Assembly: GCA_964650975.1 (NCBI GenBank) | Contig: CAZYWA010000047.1 | Coordinates: 1-24,610 of the forward strand | Length of the DNA stretch: 24,610 bases | Source of the DNA: CAZYWA01 sp964650975 [NCBI: uncultured bacterium] | GTDB taxonomy: Bacteria; JADJOY01 | Direction: 5' to 3' | Part shown: one piece after another, positions 7,793-13,704 of the stretch | Layout: each line of letters starts with the position of its first letter | Position numbering within the stretch: position 1 is the stretch's first letter | The notes under the pieces: model-generated | Databases searched by the model: none | What the model was told of the DNA's origin: nothing | The model's input: only the letters and a program-made list of their open reading frames with translations | Program-made: the position numbers and the translations under genes

Positions 7793-7810
7793 GCCGCGCT
7801 TCCGCGCGGC
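7793..7810 (+). terminator. Perfect GC-rich hairpin after the PNPOx-like gene
   Basis: GCCGCGC (7793-7799) pairs with GCGCGGC (7804-7810) around the loop TTCC. It begins 63 bases past the stop codon and 21 bases before repeat copy B. There is no U-run, so intrinsic termination is uncertain. Confidence 0.4.
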
Positions 7811-7831
7811 CGCGACCCCATCCTCCGGTTC

Positions 7832-7904
7832 GGCTGCGAGGGACCGCAGCCCTCCGATGGCATCCCTGTCGTTCCTGGGGATGCGCTCCGTCGCGCGCGA
7901 GGCC
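7832..7904 (+). repeat. Two-hairpin interspersed repeat, copy B (hairpins in swapped order)
   Basis: GGCTGCG (7832-7838) pairs with CGCAGCC (7845-7851) around the loop AGGGAC. Bases 7836-7855 are identical to 3477-3496 of copy A. About 30 bases further on, GCG-CTCCGT-CGC (7883-7894) reproduces the loop of hairpin 1 on a shorter stem. The two units are in the reverse order to copies A and C. The element lies between the convergent PNPOx-like and methyltransferase genes, in the PNPOx orientation. Confidence 0.75.
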
Positions 7905-7918
7905 AAACCGAGTCGTGC

Positions 7919-8545
7919 CTAGCGCTCGGCCGGGTTGACGCCCAGGCATAGATACATGCCCCGAAGTGCGAGCGCGGTGCGGACCTGGACGAACCCTGCG
8001 GCGGCGAATGCCGAGTGCTGCTCCGCCTCGGTCGCGTAGAGGGCGGCGGCGGAAGCGCTGGCGTCGAGGGGATTGTGATCGCACACGATCAGCAAGCCGC
8101 CGGCGCGAAGCAGCGATCGAGCCTCGCGGTAGAGGCCGGGCACGTGGCGTTTGTGCCGGATCTCGTGAACCGCCTGCATCGCCACCACCGCGTCGAAGGG
8201 ACGTTGCAGAGGACCGCTCCATCCCGGCGATTTGAAATCTCCCAGCACGAAGCTCGCTGACGGGTAGCCCCCGACGCGCTCGCGGCTCAGCTCGAGCATC
8301 GGCATCGAGAAGTCGAAGAGGACATAGCTCTCCGGCTGGCAAGCGCGAAGGATCGTTTCCGCCAGCAAGCCAGGTCCGGCGCCGAGCTCGAGCACCCGTG
8401 TGGGCCGCGGAGCCGTGGAGCGCAGCAACTCGGCAAACGCGTCGCGCAACTCCACCCGCCAGGGCGTCCGATCCGCCGCGGCCACCCAGGCGGCCACGTC
8501 GCGGGGATCGCGGAGGTCGATCGGGCTCGGAACGTCCTCATCCAT
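7919..8545 (-). CDS. Class I SAM-dependent methyltransferase
   Basis: The 208-residue product carries motif I VLELGAGPG at 51-59, the SAM-binding glycine loop. D78 in VLFDFS fits the acidic residue for the ribose hydroxyls, and LGDF at 101-104 fits the adenine pocket. FDAVVAMQAVHEIRH is motif IV, and LRAGGLLIVCDHNP is the post-motif strand. This is a complete Rossmann methyltransferase of the small-molecule type, with no extra substrate domain, so the substrate is unknown. It begins 57 bases after the VOC gene on the same strand and may share its transcript. The ribosome site is weak. Confidence 0.9.
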   Translation of the reverse strand: MDEDVPSPIDLRDPRDVAAWVAAADRTPWRVELRDAFAELLRSTAPRPTRVLELGAGPGLLAETILRACQPESYVLFDFSMPMLELSRERVGGYPSASFVLGDFKSPGWSGPLQRPFDAVVAMQAVHEIRHKRHVPGLYREARSLLRAGGLLIVCDHNPLDASASAAALYATEAEQHSAFAAAGFVQVRTALALRGMYLCLGVNPAER

Positions 8546-8602
8546 CGGCGCGCAGCTCGTCGCGGGCTCGCATCAGCATCCGGCCGATGCTCCGCCCAGC
8601 GC

Positions 8603-9382
8603 TCAGCGCCGTGGGGAGACGAGCGCGAAATTCGCTCCCTGGGGGTCGAGCGCCTGGACGATCCAGCTGCCGCCTGGCACCTCGTGCGGGCCCATCAGCA
8701 CCTGGCCGCCGTTCGACTTGATGCGCTCGACGGCCGCGTCGATGCCGTCGACGTTGACGTAGAACGCCCACGCCGAGGCCGGCACGTTCTCCGGCTTGTT
8801 CATCATGCCGCCCGACTGCACGCCGTCGACGCCGAAGATCCGGTACTTGCCCATCGGGCCCATGTCCATCAGCTCGATGGTCTCCCAGCCGAACTGGCCG
8901 GAGTAGAAATCGAACGCGGCCTTTTCGCCCATGCTCGTGTAGAGCTCGTGCCAGCTCACCAGGCCAGGCGTGGTGGGCAGCGCGGGCGGCGGCTCGTCGG
9001 CGCGCGGCAGCGGCGTGAACAGCTCGAAGAGCGCACCGCCGGGATCGGCGACCACGGCGAAGCGGCCGACGTTGGGGATGTCGGCCGGCGAGCGGTGGAT
9101 CGTGCCGCCAGCCTCGGCGACCCGCTTGGCGGCCGCGTCGGTGTCGGGAACGCCGACGTAGCCCAGCCAGCCAGGTCGCGCGCCGGCCTTCGCCGCCTCG
9201 GCGGGGATCGTCATCAACCCGCCCATCCCGCGGCTGCCCGCGGAGAGGATCGTGTAGCGCATGTCCGGCTGGCCGGCGTCGGCCATGTTCCACCCCACCA
9301 CGGCTTTGTAGAACGCTTCCGCGGCGGGCTGGTCGCTGGTCATCAGCTCGTACCACATGAAGCTCGCCTTTCGAGTCGTCAT
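8603..9382 (-). CDS. Two-domain VOC (glyoxalase/bleomycin-resistance-fold) protein
   Basis: The 259-residue product contains two vicinal-oxygen-chelate domains, at about 8-122 and 135-257. Each begins with a WxEL or WHEL strand (FMWYELMTSD, VSWHELYTSM), followed by an AFYKAVVGW or DFYSGQFGW helix. Each ends with a DPxGxxFxL strand (DPGGALFELF, DPQGANFALV). Such tandem proteins are common in actinobacteria and other high-GC bacteria as lyases, isomerases or binding proteins. The reaction is not determined, and I cannot confirm a complete metal-ligand set. The ATG at 9382 is preferred over an in-frame upstream start at 9433 because AGGAG lies five bases before it and the extension is arginine-rich. 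Confidence 0.92.
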   Translation of the reverse strand: MTTRKASFMWYELMTSDQPAAEAFYKAVVGWNMADAGQPDMRYTILSAGSRGMGGLMTIPAEAAKAGARPGWLGYVGVPDTDAAAKRVAEAGGTIHRSPADIPNVGRFAVVADPGGALFELFTPLPRADEPPPALPTTPGLVSWHELYTSMGEKAAFDFYSGQFGWETIELMDMGPMGKYRIFGVDGVQSGGMMNKPENVPASAWAFYVNVDGIDAAVERIKSNGGQVLMGPHEVPGGSWIVQALDPQGANFALVSPRR

Positions 9383-9496
9383 CGCGTCTCCTGTTTTCCC
9401 GTTGCAACCCCGCCGCAACCTGCCACGAGCCACTCAGCGTACCCAGTGACCGGGTAGGGTGTGGGTGGGGGGCGGATCACCCTCGAGATCCGTGCC

Positions 9497-9718
9497 ATGA
9501 CGCAGCCAACCGGCAAAGACCATCGCCACTCCGACCCCAGCGCCGCTCACATTCCGGACGCGATCCTGACCGAGGAGCACGTGTGCCCCGCGTGTGGACA
9601 CCCCAATCTCGACGAGCAGCCTGGCCCCACCCGCGTCTCCGGCGGGCACTCGACTCAGTTCGTGTTCGACGAGTGCCACCTGTGCGGCTACCGCTCGAGC
9701 CTGCGCCCGAGAACGTGA
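9497..9718 (+). CDS. Small zinc-ribbon protein, unknown function
   Basis: The 73-residue product has four cysteines in two knuckles, C30-PA-C33-G and C60-HL-C63-G, 26 residues apart. This is typical of a C4 zinc ribbon that binds nucleic acid or protein. The tail RSSLRPRT is basic. No other domain fits in the length. The chosen ATG at 9497 begins MTQPTGKDHR. An upstream in-frame start at 9461 is possible but runs through a G-rich non-coding stretch. The gene is convergent with the O-methyltransferase gene and ends inside a perfect inverted repeat. The paired CPxCG/CHLCGY knuckles make it more than a chance ORF. Confidence 0.65.
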   Translation: MTQPTGKDHRHSDPSAAHIPDAILTEEHVCPACGHPNLDEQPGPTRVSGGHSTQFVFDECHLCGYRSSLRPRT

Positions 9719-9743
9719 CGAGCCGCGAGATCGCAGGCTCGTC
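9717..9743. terminator. Perfect 8-bp inverted repeat between convergent genes
   Basis: GACGAGCC (9717-9724) and GGCTCGTC (9736-9743) are exact reverse complements around an 11-base loop, within which GCG and CGC can also pair. The repeat overlaps the zinc-ribbon stop codon and ends three bases before the O-methyltransferase stop. Its position suits a bidirectional terminator, although no clear U-run follows on either strand. Confidence 0.5.
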
Positions 9744-9746
9744 GCT

Positions 9747-10775
9747 TTACGCCGCGTGCCCGACCACCACGGTGTGCGGTCCCGTCGGCACCGGATGTCC
9801 AGCGGTGTCTGTGAAGCCGGCCTCGCGATACATCGACTCGATCTCGCGCAGCGTGTACGCGTCACCGGCCTCGGTGGTCGCGAGCATCGTCATGCTGAAC
9901 GTGGCTGGCATCGGCGGCGAGACCCGGTCCTCGTTGGGCACGAACTCGAGCGCCGCCACGCGGCCGCCCGGTTTGAGCGCGGCGCGCACCTTCTTCAGCA
10001 ACGCGACGCAGGTGGGCGGATCGAAGTGGTGGAGAAAGTTCGTGAGCAGCACGACGTCGTACGGCCCGCCGAAGTCCACGTCGAAGGCGCTGCCCGGTCT
10101 CGTCTCGTAGCGGTCCGCGACTCCGGCCTTGCGCGCGTTGGCGACGGCCACCTCGAGCACCGCGGCCCAGTCGACGGCGACGATCCGAGCCTGGGGATTC
10201 TGCTTCGCCACCTCGATGCCGAAGAGCCCGTGACCCGCGGCGATGTCGAGGACCGACACCGGCCCCGACTTGCCCTTCAGCGCGATCGCGCCGAGCGGCC
10301 CCGCCATCGGCGCCATCATCGGCGCCATGCTATGAGCGAACTCCACCCACGCGGGATTGTCGGCCTCCACCGAGCCCTGACCGGGAAGCACGGTGCGTCC
10401 CGAGCGGATGATCTCGGCGAGATGGTTGAACGGCTCCTGGATCATCGGATTGCCGAGGAATCGCACCGTCGAGCCGATGCAGGCCGGCGAGCGCGAGTCG
10501 AGGAAGATCGCGGTGCTCTGGGTGTTCGCGTACCGTCCGTCGGTCTTGCTCAGGAGCCCGGCGACGGTGAGGAAGTCGCACAGGATGCGCGTCCCGCGCT
10601 CCGAGGCGGAGCAATGCCGCGCGATCGACGCCACGTCGCCCGGTCCTTCGCCGATCGCCCGGAAGAGATCGAGCTCGATGGCCGCGCGCAGGGCCGCCGT
10701 GCGCTGGTAGGCCAGGAGCGTCTCGAACACTACTGCTGGCGAAGGACCTTCGACCGGCTTCGTTTCCACTGACAT
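9747..10775 (-). CDS. O-methyltransferase-type SAM enzyme with dimerisation domain
   Basis: The 342-residue product resembles the plant/polyketide O-methyltransferase architecture. A winged-helix dimerisation segment lies at about 12-100 (YQRTAALRAAIELDLFRAI, then the GTRILCDFLTVAGLL helix). A Rossmann methyltransferase follows at about 150-342. Motif I is VLDIAAGHGLFG at 175-186, and D202 in VAVDW is the acidic SAM-ribose ligand. VVLLTNFLHHF and LKPGGRVAALEF are the post-I motifs. Relatives modify hydroxyl groups on aromatic or carotenoid compounds. No biosynthetic neighbours are present, so the substrate is unknown. AGGAG lies seven bases before the ATG at 10775. Confidence 0.9.
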   Translation of the reverse strand: MSVETKPVEGPSPAVVFETLLAYQRTAALRAAIELDLFRAIGEGPGDVASIARHCSASERGTRILCDFLTVAGLLSKTDGRYANTQSTAIFLDSRSPACIGSTVRFLGNPMIQEPFNHLAEIIRSGRTVLPGQGSVEADNPAWVEFAHSMAPMMAPMAGPLGAIALKGKSGPVSVLDIAAGHGLFGIEVAKQNPQARIVAVDWAAVLEVAVANARKAGVADRYETRPGSAFDVDFGGPYDVVLLTNFLHHFDPPTCVALLKKVRAALKPGGRVAALEFVPNEDRVSPPMPATFSMTMLATTEAGDAYTLREIESMYREAGFTDTAGHPVPTGPHTVVVGHAA

Positions 10776-11142
10776 GGCGTGTCTCCTGGTTTCACGGGGC
10801 GGTGCTCGCCCGCGTGATGGTGGCCCGACTATGGCGACCGTTCGGCTCGAAGTTGGTTTGGTGTCGCGTGCGTTCGTGGGAGCGGCGAACGTAGCACGCG
10901 AGTCCCGTGCACCCGATGCGGGACCGCGCGGCGCGGCTGAGCCTGGTGGGCAGGTGTGGTCCGGTGGCCCGTCCGGTATCGCGATGGGTGGCCAGAATCG
11001 ACGGCTACCCGCTCGCCGGGGAGGATCGCGACTCGCGGCGTGGGGTCATCAGAAGCCACGGAATCCATGAGGGTTCCGAGGATCCGATGACGTGGACCGG
11101 GGTGCGGGTGGAGTCGGCAGGGCCCTTGCAATCTCGTGGCGC
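10776..11142. other. 367-base region between divergent genes, no gene seen
   Basis: This region separates the O-methyltransferase start (minus) from the PilZ start (plus). Frames crossing it are arginine/glycine-rich without recognisable protein character. It must contain promoters for both genes, but no convincing -35/-10 pair was found. A GTG at 11092 could extend the PilZ protein by 17 residues. Confidence 0.5.
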
Positions 11143-11613
11143 ATGGAGACTCAGGATCCAGCTCAGGGCAGTCACGCCGCGGTGGGCGAGCGGCGCGGGT
11201 TCATCCGTCACCCGGCGTCGATTCCGATCGAGATCATGGCGGCGTGTGACGCAGCGCCCGCCACGAGGCGGCTTCGCGACGTGGGCCACGGTGGGCTCTC
11301 GTTCAAGGCGTCGCGCGGCTTGGAGCCAGGCGAGATGATCGAGGTTCGGATCGCCGTCTCGAATCCGCCCACCGAGCTCGCGGCTCAGGTGGTGTGGTGC
11401 CAGCCGACCCACGACGGTTACGACGTGGGCGTCCAGTTCCTGGGCGGAGACGACGCCTTCCGCGCGCGCATGGTCGAGCAGGTCTGTCACATCCGTCACT
11501 ATCGCCGTCAGGTGTGGCTCGACGAGCGTCGCCTGCTCAGCAATCGCGAAGCGGCGCTCGAGTGGATCTCCAAGCACGCCGCGGCGTTTCCGGGCTCGTC
11601 CGCGGCTAGCTGA
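11143..11613 (+). CDS. PilZ-domain protein (possible c-di-GMP effector)
   Basis: The 156-residue product has a PilZ beta-barrel at about 16-115. ERRGFIRHP contains the R18-x3-R22 motif that wraps c-di-GMP in this family. The second motif, normally D/NxSxxG, reads D46-V-G48-H-G-G51, so the conserved Ser is Gly. GEMIEVRIAV, LAAQVVWCQ and YDVGVQFLG are the later strands. A C-terminal basic helical region (RARMVEQVCHIRHYRRQV) follows and may contact a partner. Family knowledge suggests a role in motility, adhesion or exopolysaccharide output. The GTG at 11092 is an alternative start, and no strong ribosome site distinguishes them. The gene is convergent with the phosphoesterase gene at six bases. 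Confidence 0.82.
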   Translation: METQDPAQGSHAAVGERRGFIRHPASIPIEIMAACDAAPATRRLRDVGHGGLSFKASRGLEPGEMIEVRIAVSNPPTELAAQVVWCQPTHDGYDVGVQFLGGDDAFRARMVEQVCHIRHYRRQVWLDERRLLSNREAALEWISKHAAAFPGSSAAS

Positions 11614-11619
11614 TCGTTC

Positions 11620-12624
11620 TCACTGGAAGAGGTCGGCCATGTTCGGGGCGTCGACCGATTGGCCGGTGCGCTCGAGGCCGTAGATGTCCTGGATGGTGCC
11701 CAGGAAATTGAAGTGCGTGAACGCGTTGGGTGACTGGTAGCCGGGCTTCCCGAGCGGCGACACCGCGATGAAGAGCACCTCGTTCCCCAGGTCTCCCTCG
11801 TCGTAGGTGATGAAGATCACGCCGCCGTCCTTCCACTGCTGGGTCGCCTGGATGGCGGGGACCACCGAGCCCAGGAACTCGTCGGCGTCGGCGATCGTGC
11901 CGTCGTGCATGTCGAAGATCTTGTCGGGTGTGATCCAGTAGTAGTCGTTGGCGCGCGCGCCGAGGTCGGTGTAGAAGTCGCCGGTTTGGGCGCGGAAGTC
12001 GCCGAAGGTGTGCACGCGATTCAGGCACACCGGCGACGGCTCGGTGCCGGTGCCGTAGATGTCCTGGAAGTAGACGAACGGCATGTGCCGCGCGACGTAC
12101 TCCCCGGTGTTGCCGGGGAAGCAGTCGGTGAGCTGGCTGCCGGCGGTGCTGTCCTGGCCGTAGGCGCGCCACGCGACGCCCGCGGCCTCGAGCTCGCCGC
12201 CCAGGTTCGGGTCGGTGAAGAGCTTGTTGGGTGTGCCCTGGATCAAGTCCTCAGCCGGGTTGTCCTGGATGTCGAAGAACGTGTGGTTGTGATCGCAGGC
12301 GCAGGTCATGTCGATGTAGTTGGGCAGCGACGGGTGCTTGGTCGCGGAGTAGTTGGCCGCGGTGGCGTAGGTGCTCACCAGGTCGCGGAAGTGGACCGCG
12401 GCGGGATCGTCGAGGAGGCTGGTGCGCCCCTCGTTCTCCATGATGATGACCCACACTCCCGTGAACGCGGGGAGGCCGGCGTTGCCGCTGGGAGGTGGAG
12501 TGCTACCTCCGCCACTGCCGCCACCACCACCCCCGCATCCGGCCGCCGCCAGCATCATCCCGAGGAGCAGGACGAGACCGTGAAGACTCCGTTGCGCCGC
12601 TCGTTCCGTGCGCATGGTTGTCAT
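11620..12624 (-). CDS. Phosphoesterase-family (PF04185, acid phosphatase/phospholipase C-like) lipoprotein
   Basis: The 334-residue product has a signal ending at lipobox AAG-C30, then a flexible Gly-rich linker (CGGGGGGSGGGSTPPP). The catalytic domain runs from about 55. VIIMENEG (59-66) carries the metal-binding Glu-Asn pair, HPSLPNYI (97-104) is the active-site segment, DMHDGTI lies at about 239-245, and FITYDEGDLG (271-280) supplies the second metal site. This arrangement is known from AcpA and bacterial phospholipases C, which cleave phosphate monoesters or phosphodiesters. It is probably anchored to the outer membrane and may scavenge phosphate. The start could be ATG 12624 or ATG 12615, and AAGGAAG suits the second better. 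It opens a run of minus-strand genes for exported proteins. Confidence 0.9.
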   Translation of the reverse strand: MTTMRTERAAQRSLHGLVLLLGMMLAAAGCGGGGGGSGGGSTPPPSGNAGLPAFTGVWVIIMENEGRTSLLDDPAAVHFRDLVSTYATAANYSATKHPSLPNYIDMTCACDHNHTFFDIQDNPAEDLIQGTPNKLFTDPNLGGELEAAGVAWRAYGQDSTAGSQLTDCFPGNTGEYVARHMPFVYFQDIYGTGTEPSPVCLNRVHTFGDFRAQTGDFYTDLGARANDYYWITPDKIFDMHDGTIADADEFLGSVVPAIQATQQWKDGGVIFITYDEGDLGNEVLFIAVSPLGKPGYQSPNAFTHFNFLGTIQDIYGLERTGQSVDAPNMADLFQ

Positions 12625-12631
12625 CTTCCTT

Positions 12632-12645
12632 TCACGTAAACGTCA
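12632..12645. promoter_or_regulatory. Imperfect palindrome before the phosphoesterase gene
   Basis: TGACGT-TT-ACGTGA on the minus strand is a near-palindrome (five of six paired positions). It lies just upstream of the ribosome site, a plausible operator position. No regulator is known, so the call rests only on symmetry and position. Confidence 0.25.
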
Positions 12646-12717
12646 CACACGCGGAATCGGTGTAGCAGCCCCGCGCACCGCTTGTCGCGGTGGGGTGCGC
12701 GCCGCGCGGTCGAGCGA

Positions 12718-13440
12718 TCAGGGGCCGGCGAAGCCCAGCGCGCCGGTCCACTCGGAGACGTCGCCGGACTCGAATCCGTCGCTGAAGATGGTCCCCGGAG
12801 CGGTCGACGAGACATTGAACTGAACGGTGCCGGTGAGCTTGAAGGTGAGCCCGCTGAAGGTGAGCGTGACCGGGCCGAACGGGGACTGTGTGGCGAGGTT
12901 CTGCACCGTCATGGCGCCGGTGCCCGCGTCGTACGCGAACGTCCCTTGCAGCACCACGCCGACCGACGCCTGGTAGAGGCTCTCGTCGCCGTTGCAGTTG
13001 TTGCCGAGGTAGCCGCTGAACTTGGTGGGCACGAACATCACGAAGTTGCCGCTCTGGTCGGGGTAGGTCTCGCCCGGATAGTCGAAGTCGGTGCGGTCCT
13101 CGACGATCTTGTTCTTGATCACGCAGGGGTGGAGCGATGGGCCGAACGAGAAGTGGACGTCACTGCCCAGCAGCGACGCGCGAGTGAGTGTCAGTAGTCC
13201 CGAGGTGGTGTCGTAGCTGAAGGCGAACACGCTGCCCGACTGCAGGGTCATCGTGTCGGTCTTGGTCGAGCCATTGGTGGTGAGGCTCAGGCTCGCCTGG
13301 TTGGTGGTGGCCGGGATGGCGTCGAACGCCGCGAGCACCACGTTGGCGCGGGCGCGCGACGCACCCAGGAGCGTCGCGAGAGCCACCACGATCGAGAGAC
13401 GGGGGCCGTGAACCTTCGACGAACGGCGGTGGATCATCAT
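12718..13440 (-). CDS. Secreted protein of unknown function with C-terminal DGFESG tail
   Basis: The 240-residue product has a signal peptide (basic MMIHRRSSKVHGPR, hydrophobic LSIVVALATLLG, cleavage after ARA at about 32). The mature part is Thr/Ser/Gly-rich and predicted beta-rich. It contains two Cys residues, C106 in SLHPCVIKN and C149 in LGNNCNGDES, which could form a disulphide. I recognise no catalytic motif. The C-terminal 22 residues, beginning IFSDGFESGDVSEW, resemble the tail of the beta-helix protein encoded at 16513-18186, and similar tails occur on other exported bacterial proteins. This suggests a shared export or surface-attachment signal. The start is chosen at ATG 13440 because AAGG lies eight bases before it; an upstream start at 13482 would give a long non-signal extension. 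Confidence 0.8.
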   Translation of the reverse strand: MMIHRRSSKVHGPRLSIVVALATLLGASRARANVVLAAFDAIPATTNQASLSLTTNGSTKTDTMTLQSGSVFAFSYDTTSGLLTLTRASLLGSDVHFSFGPSLHPCVIKNKIVEDRTDFDYPGETYPDQSGNFVMFVPTKFSGYLGNNCNGDESLYQASVGVVLQGTFAYDAGTGAMTVQNLATQSPFGPVTLTFSGLTFKLTGTVQFNVSSTAPGTIFSDGFESGDVSEWTGALGFAGP

Positions 13441-13560
13441 TCCTTCGACCTTGCCTGCACGCGCCTGCCCCCGACTCATCACGGTATCGGCCTGTGCGAA
13501 AGGGAGTCAAAGCACGGCCGTCTCGATTCGTCAGGCACTGTCTCGATCCCCGCATCGCGC

Positions 13561-13573
13561 GCGAGGGACCGCA
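13561..13573 (+). repeat. Possible remnant of the two-hairpin repeat, copy D
   Basis: GCGAGGGACCGCA at this position matches the hairpin-2 core of copy A exactly over 13 bases. The partner stem and hairpin 1 are not recognisable. It lies on the plus strand between two minus-strand genes. A 13-base match in GC-rich DNA could be chance. Confidence 0.4.
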
Positions 13574-13623
13574 AACGCTCCAGCCGATCGGGCCTCCAGC
13601 GATCGCGTTTCTCCCCGGAGCAG

Positions 13624-13653
13624 AGCGGGCCCCGGCTTGCGCCGGAGCCCGCT
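13624..13653 (-). terminator. 13-bp hairpin with GCAA tetraloop after the S53 peptidase gene
   Basis: In the minus-strand transcript, the 13-base arms (13653-13641 and 13636-13624) pair fully if one G-U wobble is allowed. They close on GCAA, a stable GNRA tetraloop. The hairpin begins 52 bases after the S53 stop. No U-run follows, so it may stabilise the 3' end or act in a non-canonical terminator. Confidence 0.55.
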
Positions 13654-13704
13654 CGCTCGCTTGCTCGTCCGCGCCTGGCGGACGGGGCAGCACTGCCGCT
13701 CAGG

